Shown here one piece after another: positions 52,985-62,591 of a stretch of DNA of 62,638 nt (within the stretch, counting starts at the first letter, position 1; each line of letters starts with the position of its first letter). The notes beneath the pieces are model-generated. The model saw nothing but the letters and a program-made list of their open reading frames with translations. It was not told the DNA's origin and made no database searches. The stretch is from Bacteroidales bacterium. GTDB lineage: Bacteria > Bacteroidota > Bacteroidia > Bacteroidales > WCHB1-69. The position numbers and the translations under genes are program-made. The stretch is taken from NCBI GenBank assembly GCA_024400875.1, contig JAKSMB010000008.1:1-62638 (forward strand), in the 5' to 3' direction.

Positions 52985-55648
52985 TTAGAAAAGTCCTTTT
53001 GCCACCAGCATCTCGCGCAGTTGGGTTTCGCTTTTCACGAGCACCTCACGAGGTTTACTACCCTTTGCTGGTCCTACCACGCCAAATTCCTCCATCTGAT
53101 CCATAATACGACCGGCGCGGTTATATCCCAGCTTCATACGACGTTGAATGAGAGAAGTTGACCCCTGCTGGGATTGAACTATCAGCTGAGCGGCCTCGAC
53201 GAACAGCGGGTCTATGCGACCCGAGCTTGGCTCATTGTCGAAGTTATCCTCCACGTTACGGCCGCCCTCGTTACCTGTTTCAGGCACATCCGGGAGTTCA
53301 AACGGTTCGAACAGTGGGCTCACCTCTGCCTGTTCCTGAATAAAGTTTGCGATAGACTCGACCTCAGGAGTATCCACGAACGCACATTGCAGACGAACCA
53401 AGTCACTACCTGTAGAGATCAGCATATCGCCCTTACCGATGAGCTGGTTAGCACCCGTAGAATCCAAGATGGTACGGGAGTCGACAACCGACTGTACACG
53501 GAAGGCGATACGAGCTGGGAAGTTAGCCTTGATACTACCAGTGATGATGTTAACAGACGGGCGTTGCGTTGCGATCACCAAGTGGATACCGATAGCACGT
53601 GCCAGCTGGGCAAGACGAGCCAAAGGTGTTTCCACCTCACGACCTGCAGTCATAATCAAATCGCCGAACTCATCAATAATCAATACGATGTAAGGGAGGT
53701 AGCGGTGGCCACTTGCCGGAGAAAGTTCACGAGCGCAGAACTTCGCATTGTACTCCTTGATATTACGCATTTTGGCCATTTTCAGAAGGTCGTAACGGTC
53801 ATCCATCTCTTTACAGAGAGCATTCAGCGTGCGCACCACTTTCTTCACATCCGTGATAATTGGTTCTACCTCATCGGGCAATTTTGCCAGGAAGTAATTC
53901 TCAATAGCCGAATAGAGTGTAAACTCCACCTTCTTGGGATCGATGAGCACCATCTTCATCTCCGTTGGATGTTTGGTATAAAGAAGCGAAGTGATGATAG
54001 CGTTCAAGCCTACAGACTTACCCTGACCGGTAGCACCAGCCACCAGCAAGTGCGGCATCTTCGCCAAATCGACCACAAACGGTTCATTGCTAATTGTCTT
54101 GCCCAATCCCACAGGAAGAGCAAAATTGTTGTTCTTGAATTTATCGGAGGTGATGATCTCCTTCATCGAAACCGTATTGGCATTTTTGTTTGGAACTTCA
54201 ATACCGATGGTACCACGTCCAGGAATTGGGGCGATGATACGGATACCCAAAGCGGCGAGGCTTAATGCGATATCGTCTTCCAGGTTTTTAATCTTGCTGA
54301 TACGGACGCCCTCTTCTGGCACGATTTCGTACAACGTAACCGTTGGGCCAACCGTTGCCGTAATCTTCTTGATAGGGATGCCGAAGCTCTTCAACGTAGA
54401 CTCGATACGGGTTTTATTTTCAAGCAACTCGCGTCGCAATTGTTCTTCTGCTGCCTCTTTTGCAGGATAATCATTCAGGAGGTCAACAGATGGGAACTTA
54501 TAATTTGAAAGATCCTTTTGTGGATCGTATGGCTCCATAGAACGCACCTCCTCAGCAGTAAGCGCGTGTTGTTGAGCTTCTTCGCCCTCTGGTCCTTCAT
54601 CAACAAGCGTATCATTTTGTGGATCTTCCACAGCAAGTTCGTGGTTCACCAATTCAAACGGAACCTCATCAACGATAGGTTTGGGTTGTTCCAGCACCGG
54701 TTCCATTGTCTCTTCGCGTTTTGTTTTCGGCTCAGTCACGTCAAACTCGAAGACATTCTTATCTCTGTATTCTTTTGAAAGGCAACCGTGGTCAGAGATA
54801 TACAGATCGTCGAGATCCTCGCGTGCCGGGGAGAAGTCCTCCGCCTCGTCCTCTTTGCGGCGACGTTTAGAGCGTTTCTCCTTTCTTCGCAGGCGTTCAT
54901 CCTCTTCCTGATCTCGTTTAGGTAAATTGATGATCGAATCTTGAAGCTGGTCATACACAACGCCGAACGGGAATTTGAAGATGAAAAGAATAAAGATGAA
55001 GATCAGCAGAACAATCAGTCCCGTAACCAATTTTCCAAGGCTTTGCAACAGTCCTCCAGCGATATAGTTGCCGAACATACCTGAAACGAAATCGTTTTCA
55101 CCGCCGTGGAAGAAAAGTCCGAAGAAAATAGACAGCCAAGCCATCACGAGCAGCATTCCATACGTAGCCTTCAGCAGCGGCAGCAAGCTCTTTCCCGTTA
55201 TCATCTTCCAGCCATAGAGGAAGAAGAGGAAGGTAAAGCCTATCGAGAAAACGCCGAACAGGCGGGTCACGAAGAAGACGGAGAGATAAGCGCCCACGCC
55301 TCGTGCAAGATTTTCGGCATTCACCACTCTACCGCCATCCACGAAAGTAATATTGTTGTCGGCATGGAAATAGAACGAGCAGATAGACACCAATAGCAGC
55401 ACTGCGAACGCCACGAAAAGGGTTCCGTACACCTGCAACGCACGGTTGGAAGCCAAGGATGCGAAGGAGAAAGAAGCACCTTGAGAAGACTTCTTCGTAG
55501 AAGACTTTTTAGGTGAAGACTTCTTTGAGCCGGATTTTTTTTTAGTGGTAGCCGCATAATTACGTTGTGTCACCGAAGCGTGGCGCGACGGCGTAGCATG
55601 GGGCTTGCGATTGGTGTGGGTTGATACTGCGCGATTTGTGGTCTTCAT
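52985..55648 (-). CDS. ftsK: DNA translocase FtsK/SpoIIIE
   Basis: 887 residues from the ATG at 55648; an in-frame ATG 16 codons upstream lies on top of the promoter. A basic Ser/Lys-rich N-terminus (KKKSGSKKSSPKKSS) precedes four to five membrane helices, a charged linker, then the RecA-like motor: Walker A VAGATGQGKSVGLN (about residue 540) and Walker B YIVLIIDEFGDL (about residue 655). The C-terminal winged-helix gamma domain contains SLIQRRMKLGYNRAGRIMDQMEEFGVVGP, which reads KOPS DNA signals. It pumps chromosome ends through the division septum. Confidence 0.96.
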   Translation of the reverse strand: MKTTNRAVSTHTNRKPHATPSRHASVTQRNYAATTKKKSGSKKSSPKKSSTKKSSQGASFSFASLASNRALQVYGTLFVAFAVLLLVSICSFYFHADNNITFVDGGRVVNAENLARGVGAYLSVFFVTRLFGVFSIGFTFLFFLYGWKMITGKSLLPLLKATYGMLLVMAWLSIFFGLFFHGGENDFVSGMFGNYIAGGLLQSLGKLVTGLIVLLIFIFILFIFKFPFGVVYDQLQDSIINLPKRDQEEDERLRRKEKRSKRRRKEDEAEDFSPAREDLDDLYISDHGCLSKEYRDKNVFEFDVTEPKTKREETMEPVLEQPKPIVDEVPFELVNHELAVEDPQNDTLVDEGPEGEEAQQHALTAEEVRSMEPYDPQKDLSNYKFPSVDLLNDYPAKEAAEEQLRRELLENKTRIESTLKSFGIPIKKITATVGPTVTLYEIVPEEGVRISKIKNLEDDIALSLAALGIRIIAPIPGRGTIGIEVPNKNANTVSMKEIITSDKFKNNNFALPVGLGKTISNEPFVVDLAKMPHLLVAGATGQGKSVGLNAIITSLLYTKHPTEMKMVLIDPKKVEFTLYSAIENYFLAKLPDEVEPIITDVKKVVRTLNALCKEMDDRYDLLKMAKMRNIKEYNAKFCARELSPASGHRYLPYIVLIIDEFGDLIMTAGREVETPLARLAQLARAIGIHLVIATQRPSVNIITGSIKANFPARIAFRVQSVVDSRTILDSTGANQLIGKGDMLISTGSDLVRLQCAFVDTPEVESIANFIQEQAEVSPLFEPFELPDVPETGNEGGRNVEDNFDNEPSSGRIDPLFVEAAQLIVQSQQGSTSLIQRRMKLGYNRAGRIMDQMEEFGVVGPAKGSKPREVLVKSETQLREMLVAKGLF

Positions 55649-55693
55649 TGCAAAAAAATGATTAGGGAAAGTGCCTTCTTGTGAAGGCAACGA

Positions 55694-55701
55694 CAAAAGT
55701 A
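55694..55701 (-). promoter_or_regulatory. ftsK promoter -7 element
   Basis: TACTTTTG on the minus strand lies 46 bases upstream of the ftsK start codon. It is divergent from the exbB promoter across an intergenic gap of 181 bases. Confidence 0.6.
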
Positions 55702-55802
55702 TACAATTTATTAAGGAATATTCCGTTATCTCATTTGTAATATGAACAACGCCGTGTTAGAAAAAATCAGGGCCATCGCATTATCCTGAGAAAACTAGAA
55801 TG

Positions 55803-55810
55803 TATTTTTG
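55803..55810 (+). promoter_or_regulatory. exbB operon promoter -7 element
   Basis: TATTTTTG, followed by GC, lies 20 bases before the ATG of exbB. It drives the exbB-exbD-tonB-like operon that reads into the terminal repeat. Confidence 0.6.
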
Positions 55811-55829
55811 CTGAAATTTTTTACGTACT

Positions 55830-56531
55830 ATGAATCATCTTTTGTTATTGCAGGCTGCTGCAGCCGAAACAGTACCCGTCGTGGCCGATCAAGCTGCTGC
55901 GGTTCAGGAGACTTCCTACTTCCAACTCGTATTTGCCAAGAACAGTCTTTGGATCATCATACCATTGTTGTTGATGTTGGCATTTGCTATTTACTTGTTT
56001 GTTCAGAAATGGCTTGTACTCAACCGTGCATCCAAGGAAGAATATAATTTCATGAACAACATCCGTGATTTCATCCACGATGGCAAGTTGGATTCCGCGC
56101 TTTCTTTATGTAAAGGTAATGACACCCCATCTGCTCGTTTGGTGGGCAAGGGTTTGAGTCGAATCGGTCGTCCGTTGGACGATATCCGCACTGCTGTTGA
56201 AAACGAAGGCAGCATCGAAGTTGGTCGTCTTGAAAAGGGTGTATCCTCCTTGGCAACCATAGCAGCTGTTGCTCCTATGTTGGGTTTCTTAGGTACCGTA
56301 GTAGGTATGGTATCTGCTTTCCACAACATGGCTGCTGACCCAAACAACTTCAACATCGGCACATTGTCATCCGGTATCTACACCGCTATGATCACCACCG
56401 TTGCCGGTTTGATTGTTGGTGTTATCGCCTTGGTATTCCACAACTTGGTAGTTTCCAAGATTTCAAACGTCGTATATATGCTTGAAGTACGTACGACCGA
56501 GTTCATGGATCTCCTTCACGAAAACGTCTAA
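55830..56531 (+). CDS. exbB: ExbB/TolQ/MotA-family proton channel subunit, complete copy
   Basis: 233 residues. The first membrane helix is at about residues 41-63 (SLWIIIPLLLMLAFAIYLFVQ). A cytoplasmic helical region follows, then two channel helices around APMLGFLGTVVGMVSAFHNMA (about 140-160) and VAGLIVGVIALVFHNLVV (about 186-203). It is the complete version of the gene cut off at base 1, and the 56037-base offset puts its start 208 bases left of the window edge in copy 1. It forms the inner-membrane motor with ExbD for TonB-driven uptake, which the many outer-membrane receptors of this phylum need. Confidence 0.94.
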   Translation: MNHLLLLQAAAAETVPVVADQAAAVQETSYFQLVFAKNSLWIIIPLLLMLAFAIYLFVQKWLVLNRASKEEYNFMNNIRDFIHDGKLDSALSLCKGNDTPSARLVGKGLSRIGRPLDDIRTAVENEGSIEVGRLEKGVSSLATIAAVAPMLGFLGTVVGMVSAFHNMAADPNNFNIGTLSSGIYTAMITTVAGLIVGVIALVFHNLVVSKISNVVYMLEVRTTEFMDLLHENV

Positions 56532-56543
56532 AAGTTCAGAGCC

Positions 56544-56984
56544 ATGGCTATCAAGATGCAAAACAAAGTCGACACGACATTCAGCGCCACGTCCATGTCC
56601 GACCTGGTGTTCTTGCTGTTGATTTTCTTTATGCTAACCTCCACGATGGTATCTCCGAATGCCATCAACCTTATTCTTCCGAAGAGCACGTCCGACAAGC
56701 AGCTCGTATCCAAGAATATAGAGGTTTACATCAACGCAGATCTGCAATATTTTGTCAACCCAGAGGGTTCTGCTGCACAGCCAATAGCGTACGAAGAGTT
56801 GCTTCCGGCATTGCAGGACGCTGCGGGCAAAGACAATTCCGACAACAAGTCCATCATATTACGTGCCGACAAGAGCGTTCCCGTTGAGAACGTTGTAGCA
56901 TTGATGGACGTACTCAACGAACTGAATGAATCCTACCCAGAAGAGAGTAGATATAAAATGGTGCTTGCCACCGAAGGTAAATAA
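56544..56984 (+). CDS. exbD: ExbD/TolR-family protein, second copy
   Basis: Identical to the 146-residue protein at 507-947, including the membrane aspartate in SMSDLVFLLLIFFML. Present because of the terminal repeat; probably the same chromosomal gene read twice, unless the duplication is real. Confidence 0.93.
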   Translation: MAIKMQNKVDTTFSATSMSDLVFLLLIFFMLTSTMVSPNAINLILPKSTSDKQLVSKNIEVYINADLQYFVNPEGSAAQPIAYEELLPALQDAAGKDNSDNKSIILRADKSVPVENVVALMDVLNELNESYPEESRYKMVLATEGK

Positions 56985-57682
56985 TGTTAGAAACGAACGA
57001 GAATAGAAAAGATATGCTGATTTCAGCGGGTACCACAGTAGTCGCGATAGCTTTGATCATCGTGTTGCTGTTGGTATTCGGCTTGAAGTCACAGACTCCA
57101 CCACCTCCTCCGAAAAAGACATTCTACGTAGAGTTGGATGCCATGGTCGGCGGCGGCGGTGGAGGGGGTGCAGACGTACCTCAGAAGACAACCTCGCGCG
57201 CCAACACGTCCCCGAACTATGCCACCCAGAATGCGCAGGACGCTCCGGCCGTTTCACACGCTCCCAAGACCAGCACCACGCAGCAAGAGGCTCCCACTCC
57301 GAAGGTTAACCAGAGTGCGATCTTCAAAGGTGGTAAAGGTGGCAGCGGCAGCGGTGGCGGTTCAGGTTCCGGCATCGGAACGGGTAGCGGCTCCGGCTTA
57401 GGTCCAGGCGAAGGTAGCGGTTCCGGCGGCGGCATCGGCTACGGCACCGGATCTCGCGGACTGGTGAACACCATCAACACCGACGTTACCGAAGAAGGAC
57501 AAGTGTGCGTTGAAGTACACGTCATGCCCGACGGCTCCGTAAGCGAAGCTCGCGTCATCAACAACTCCAGATTCAAAACGACCATCTCCAATGCCATGAT
57601 TCAGGAGCAATGCAAGGCTAAGGCAAAACAGGCCCGCTACAAGCCCGGCAAAGAAGAACTCCGAGTCATCATATTCAAATAG
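56984..57682 (+). CDS. TonB-like energy transducer, second copy
   Basis: Identical to the protein at 947-1645, with the same glycine-rich linker and one-base overlap with exbD. Copy 2 of the terminal repeat. The simple Gly/Ser codon repeats are expected to vary quickly, and their identity here indicates either the same locus or a very recent duplication. Confidence 0.8.
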   Translation: MLETNENRKDMLISAGTTVVAIALIIVLLLVFGLKSQTPPPPPKKTFYVELDAMVGGGGGGGADVPQKTTSRANTSPNYATQNAQDAPAVSHAPKTSTTQQEAPTPKVNQSAIFKGGKGGSGSGGGSGSGIGTGSGSGLGPGEGSGSGGGIGYGTGSRGLVNTINTDVTEEGQVCVEVHVMPDGSVSEARVINNSRFKTTISNAMIQEQCKAKAKQARYKPGKEELRVIIFK

Positions 57683-57719
57683 AAACAATACGTTTACTTT
57701 CTTTTCCATACATTCTTAC

Positions 57720-57745
57720 AAAGACGATGTCCGCATCGTCTTTCT
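57720..57745 (+). terminator. Terminator after the TonB-like gene, second copy
   Basis: Copy of the GACGATG/CATCGTC hairpin at 1683-1708. Confidence 0.75.
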
Positions 57746-57763
57746 TATTTAAAAACATAAAAT

Positions 57764-59050
57764 ATGTATCAAGCACTGCTCGAAGAAATATTCCACGCAT
57801 ACCCGATGTACCACAAAGTAGGCTCTTCCGCCTACAAAGAAGGATTGGAAAACATCGAAGCCCTTCTGAAAATCGTGGGCAATCCTGAAAAAAAGCTGAA
57901 AGCCATCCATATCGCCGGCACCAACGGCAAGGGTTCCGTGGCACATCTGATGAGTTCCTACTGCCAGGAACGTCATCTCAAAACCGGACTCTTCACCTCT
58001 CCGCACCTGGTCGACTTTCGCGAACGCATCCGTATTGATGGAGAGATGGTTAGCGAGGAGCAGATTCTTGAGTTCTTCAAGCTCTATAAACCGCAGATTG
58101 ATGAGTTGCAGCCCTCCTTCTTTGAGATCACCACTGCCTTGGCTTTCTGGCATTTTGCGACACAGAAGGTTGACATAGCCGTTATTGAAGTGGGACTCGG
58201 TGGCCGATTGGACGCCACGAACGTCATCCGACCATTATTATCCATCATCACCAACATCACCTTGGAACACACGCACTTGTTAGGCGACAGCATAGCTAAG
58301 ATTGCGATGGAAAAGGGCGGCATCATCAAGAAAGAGACACCCGTTATAGTAGGCGAATTCCATCCGGAAAGCTATCCCGTATTCACCGACCTTGCCGACA
58401 AGCACAACGCTCCCCTATTCTTAGCTGAAGAAAACTACACCATCGAAGGTGATCTGAACGACTGCACCATCTACGACGTGATGGGCAACGTGATGTATGA
58501 GCACGTCAACCTGCCACTATCTGGTGAATATCAGCGCAAAAATCTGAAAACCGTCCTGCAGGCCATCGACGTATTAGAGGAATTGTTACCCTACGACAAA
58601 GACGTTACGGTGGCGGCCATTGAAAACGTCATCCAGAACACGGGATTCACAGGACGTTGGCAAATCCTTCGTCAAGAGCCACTAACCATTTGCGACGTCG
58701 GTCATAACGTTGGCGGCTTAACACTGACGATGAAACAATTAAGCGCACTTCCCTGTCGCAAACTACGTATGGTATTCGGTATGGTTGCCGACAAAGACAT
58801 CGACAACATCTTGCCATTGCTTCCCAAAGATGCAAAATACTACGTTTGTCAAGCCAACATTGAGCGAGCGCTATCTTGTGAAGAATTAACCACCAAACTA
58901 CGATGTTACAACTTAGACGCTACGGAGGTGGGCACTGTTGAGCAAGCCATCCGCTCCGCCAACGGAGATGCCGCACCCGACGACATACTCTTCATCGGAG
59001 GCAGTTGTTTCGTTGTAGGCGAAGCACTGGGATTGAGACAACAAGCGTAG
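57764..59050 (+). CDS. folC: FolC, second copy
   Basis: Identical to the folate ligase at 1727-3013, with the same AGTNGKGS P-loop. FolC is a single-copy enzyme in most genomes, so two identical copies 56 kb apart support redundant contig ends or a very recent duplication. Confidence 0.95.
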   Translation: MYQALLEEIFHAYPMYHKVGSSAYKEGLENIEALLKIVGNPEKKLKAIHIAGTNGKGSVAHLMSSYCQERHLKTGLFTSPHLVDFRERIRIDGEMVSEEQILEFFKLYKPQIDELQPSFFEITTALAFWHFATQKVDIAVIEVGLGGRLDATNVIRPLLSIITNITLEHTHLLGDSIAKIAMEKGGIIKKETPVIVGEFHPESYPVFTDLADKHNAPLFLAEENYTIEGDLNDCTIYDVMGNVMYEHVNLPLSGEYQRKNLKTVLQAIDVLEELLPYDKDVTVAAIENVIQNTGFTGRWQILRQEPLTICDVGHNVGGLTLTMKQLSALPCRKLRMVFGMVADKDIDNILPLLPKDAKYYVCQANIERALSCEELTTKLRCYNLDATEVGTVEQAIRSANGDAAPDDILFIGGSCFVVGEALGLRQQA

Positions 59051-59094
59051 TCAAAAAGCTTTGGACAAAAAGCCTAATGCTTTAAGCTTTTTTG

Positions 59095-59102
59095 TATCTT
59101 TG
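59095..59102 (+). promoter_or_regulatory. Promoter -7 element of the PpiC/SurA-like pair, second copy
   Basis: Copy of the TATCTTTG element at 3058-3065. Confidence 0.6.
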
Positions 59103-59141
59103 CAAGCTTTTTTAAAATGAACTAAAAATAGAATCGATACA

Positions 59142-60884
59142 ATGAAACGTCATTTCTTAACTATCGCAACATTAGGTCTTTTCTGCACCGCATTTGCACA
59201 GAACGACAACGCCGTTTTGTTAAAAGTGGGCAAAGAGTCCATCACCAAGAGCGAATTCATTCAAGCTTACCAGAAAAACAATCTTCTTTCTGAATCTACA
59301 GAAAAAGATTTGAGAGAATACCTTGACCTTTTCATCAACTACCGAATGAAAGTTCAAGAGGCTCAAGCACTTCAGCTGGACACAGCACAAGCTTTCCAGA
59401 AAGAATTATCCGCCTATAAAAGCCAGTCGGCACAACAATATATGGTAGACACCGAGGTCAGCGACAAGCTTTTGGAAGAAGCTTTCGAGCATTCCAAGCA
59501 ACACGTCAGAGCCTCTCACATTTTAATCCGATGCGCTGAAAACGCAAGTCCTAAAGACACACTGGCAGCATACCGCAAGATTCAAAACATCCGCGAGATG
59601 ATTGTCAACGGCTTAGATTTCAACGAAGCCGCATACCGTTATTCAGAAGACGAATCTGCCAAAGGCATGACCAACCCTCAAACGGGAAGATTCATTCCAG
59701 GCAACAAAGGCGAGCTTGGCTATTTCTCTGTTATGGAGATGATTTATCCTTTCGAAGTGGCTGCATACAACACTCCTGTTGGTCAGGTTTCCCTACCTTT
59801 CCGTACACAATTCGGCTATCATCTGGTTTACGTTCAGGAAAAAGTACCTGCTATCAATAAAGTATTTGTTTCCCAGATTTTCATCACCGACACCACCGCG
59901 TTAACTGTTGGCATGAAACCTGAAATACAATCCAAAATCGACCTCATCAAGAGCGAATATAAGAAAGGCGTTTCCTTTGCCGAATTGGCCAGCAAATATT
60001 CCGAAGACAAAGCTACACAAAGTGAAGCTGGCGTTATGGCCCCATTCGCTCCAAACCGTCGCCCAGGCAACTACGTTTCAGCAGCCATCTATTTGAAGAA
60101 CGGTGAGATTTCCGAAGCTGTGCCTACCAACATCGGCTGGCACATCCTCAAGCTCGACTCTATCCAATACGCTACCACCAACGAAGAAACCAAGTTTTTA
60201 TTAAAGAACAAGTTATCTCGCGATAGTCGTTCCAAGAAGAGCAAAGATGTTTTGATTGCGAAACTGAAAAAAGAATACAATTTTGAAGAAAGCGGAAAGA
60301 ATGCAGCGATGAAATTCTTCGCAAAAAACCTTCCGGCTTCCTATTTCCAATCCACCACCCTATCCATTGATTCCCTCAAGGGTATCAAGAAGTTGAAACC
60401 GATGTTCAGTTTTGCAAACGAGAAATACACCGCCCTCGACTTCGGCGCATTCATCTCCCGTTATCAAGGCACACAACTCAAAGGTACTGTTGAGCAATTC
60501 CTGAACACCATCTACCCTAACTTCGTAAATGAAAGAATTCTTCGCTACGAAAGACAGAATCTCGAGAACAAGTATCCAGAATACCGCGAACTGATTACCG
60601 AATTCCACGACGGCATGTTGCTTTATGAAATCAACTCCGAAAAAGTATGGAATGCGGCTATCAAAGACACTATCGGACTTGAAAAGTTCTACGAAACCAT
60701 TAAGACACAATATCCGGTTGACGAACCTAACGACACTATCCAGTACAAGCCGATGAGCGAAATTCGCGCCATTGTTGTCAGCAAGTACCAAGACTATCTG
60801 GAACAGGAATGGATCAAAACATTACGTGAGAAGTATCCTGTTGTCGTAAACGAAGAAGTATTTGCAACCATTTTAAAGAAATAA
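59142..60884 (+). CDS. Two-domain parvulin-type peptidyl-prolyl isomerase, second copy
   Basis: Identical to the 580-residue protein at 3105-4847: signal peptide, SurA-N-like segment and two parvulin domains. Part of terminal repeat copy 2. Confidence 0.9.
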   Translation: MKRHFLTIATLGLFCTAFAQNDNAVLLKVGKESITKSEFIQAYQKNNLLSESTEKDLREYLDLFINYRMKVQEAQALQLDTAQAFQKELSAYKSQSAQQYMVDTEVSDKLLEEAFEHSKQHVRASHILIRCAENASPKDTLAAYRKIQNIREMIVNGLDFNEAAYRYSEDESAKGMTNPQTGRFIPGNKGELGYFSVMEMIYPFEVAAYNTPVGQVSLPFRTQFGYHLVYVQEKVPAINKVFVSQIFITDTTALTVGMKPEIQSKIDLIKSEYKKGVSFAELASKYSEDKATQSEAGVMAPFAPNRRPGNYVSAAIYLKNGEISEAVPTNIGWHILKLDSIQYATTNEETKFLLKNKLSRDSRSKKSKDVLIAKLKKEYNFEESGKNAAMKFFAKNLPASYFQSTTLSIDSLKGIKKLKPMFSFANEKYTALDFGAFISRYQGTQLKGTVEQFLNTIYPNFVNERILRYERQNLENKYPEYRELITEFHDGMLLYEINSEKVWNAAIKDTIGLEKFYETIKTQYPVDEPNDTIQYKPMSEIRAIVVSKYQDYLEQEWIKTLREKYPVVVNEEVFATILKK

Positions 60885-60885
60885 C

Positions 60886-61713
60886 GTGAAAAGAGTAATC
60901 TTTTTCCTATTTGCACTGCTACTTTGTCTTGCTTCCTGCCAGAAGAAAGACAAAGTGGTTGCGCAAGTATATTACCATAAGCTCTATCAGTCCGATGTGC
61001 TGAAAAGTATGCCATCGGGACTTTCCGTTTCCGACAGTCTTGCGATGTTCAACGACATTGTTGACGACTGGATCAAAGAGCAGATTGTGCTTCACGAAGC
61101 CGAAAAAAAACTTCCGCTCAAGAGCAAGAACTTCCAGCAAGAAATGGAGGCTTATCGTAACAGTCTCCTCATCAACAAATATTACGATTTAATCGTATCA
61201 AAAAACAAAGACATTCAGCCATCAGAAGAGGCTGTAAAACAATTCTTGAATAGCTTTGACAACCGATATACCGTTGACAAAGAAATTGTAAAAGTGAACT
61301 TTGTAAAGCTGTCCAAAGGCTCCAAACTCATCGAGCCAGTCAAGGCTATCCTTTTTGACAAAGAAAAACGTCAAACCGAGAAGGACGTGCTGATCAAGAT
61401 GCTCAGCGACTCCATCGAGTACCTCATCGACGATGAAGCGTGGCTATATCTGGATGATATCCAGAATGAAGTTTCCTTCGAAATCGAGAAAGGCGATATT
61501 GAGGGGCATAAATGCCTTGAAAAGGAAGTTGGCGACAACCATTTCCTATTGGTCATCTTAGACTACAAAAATCAACGTTCCGTAAGCGAAACCGAGGAAG
61601 AGATGGCAGCCGCAAGGATGATGATTCTTAACCAATGTAAAAAAGAGCTCATCGAACAACACATTAACAAGTTGTACGAAAAAGCTCTTAAAGAGGGAAG
61701 CATCATTCGATAG
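60886..61713 (+). CDS. SurA-N-like lipoprotein, second copy
   Basis: Identical to the protein at 4849-5676, again with the GTG start one base after the isomerase stop and the CLASC lipobox. Confidence 0.7.
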   Translation: MKRVIFFLFALLLCLASCQKKDKVVAQVYYHKLYQSDVLKSMPSGLSVSDSLAMFNDIVDDWIKEQIVLHEAEKKLPLKSKNFQQEMEAYRNSLLINKYYDLIVSKNKDIQPSEEAVKQFLNSFDNRYTVDKEIVKVNFVKLSKGSKLIEPVKAILFDKEKRQTEKDVLIKMLSDSIEYLIDDEAWLYLDDIQNEVSFEIEKGDIEGHKCLEKEVGDNHFLLVILDYKNQRSVSETEEEMAAARMMILNQCKKELIEQHINKLYEKALKEGSIIR

Positions 61714-61744
61714 ACACTTCCCATATTTTTCAAAATCCAACGAC

Positions 61745-62560
61745 TTATTTGTCGATATGAACATCCAACTGATTGAACGGTATTTGGATACCTTCGCGGT
61801 TGAATGCGTTATACACTTGCTCATTTAAGTCAAAGAGCACGGTCCAATAGTCTTCTGGTTTACACCAAACATACAGCACCATATTCACTGCGCTATCGCC
61901 CATTGAATCTACCACAGCCATCGGGGCCTTAGGTTCCTTCAACACAGCAGCGTGCTCATCGCTCACCTTCAACAATACCGTACGAGCTTTCTCCACCGAC
62001 TCGCCATACGCAATACCCACGTTGACAGCAACGCGACGCATAGGCACATTATAGTTGGTCAACGACTTGGTAGCCAATTCCGTATTCGGTACGATCACCG
62101 TACGATTATCCGGGGTACGCAACGTAGTACTGAAGATCTGGATAGTTTCAACAGTTCCAGCATAAGAGCCCTGCTCAATATAGTCGCCCACGCGGAAAGG
62201 ACGGAGCAAGAGGATGATGACACCACCTGCAAAGTTTTGAAGTGTACCTTGCAAAGCCATACCGACAGCCAGACCTGCAGCACCCAAGATAGCTACAAAA
62301 GAGGTCATCTTAATGCCCACGATGCCCATAACGGTTAACGCAAGCACCACCTTCAACGTAATGTTGATCAATGAATTCAAGAATTGCTGAAGAGAGGCAT
62401 CTACCTGATGACGTTGATACGTTTTGTGTAGTACCTTATCCAACAATTTGATAAGTTTCAAGCCCACATACAGGACTACAATAGCGATTAAGATCTGAGG
62501 GATGTTTTTAAACAACACATCCGTGCTAAATTTTTTAGCAGCTTCAATTAATTGTTCCAT
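61745..62560 (-). CDS. Small MscS-family channel, second copy
   Basis: Identical to the 271-residue channel at 5708-6523. The 31 bases between its start and the IS left end are also the same, so both copies carry the IS in the same place up to the point where the window stops. Confidence 0.92.
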   Translation of the reverse strand: MEQLIEAAKKFSTDVLFKNIPQILIAIVVLYVGLKLIKLLDKVLHKTYQRHQVDASLQQFLNSLINITLKVVLALTVMGIVGIKMTSFVAILGAAGLAVGMALQGTLQNFAGGVIILLLRPFRVGDYIEQGSYAGTVETIQIFSTTLRTPDNRTVIVPNTELATKSLTNYNVPMRRVAVNVGIAYGESVEKARTVLLKVSDEHAAVLKEPKAPMAVVDSMGDSAVNMVLYVWCKPEDYWTVLFDLNEQVYNAFNREGIQIPFNQLDVHIDK

Positions 62561-62591
62561 AAGTGATAGTTAGTTTATTTAGAATTATTGG

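Noticed and set aside
53174-54265. 363-codon plus-strand open frame opposite ftsK
   Set aside because: It is antisense to the FtsK motor domain and its translation is not protein-like; FtsK has intact Walker motifs.
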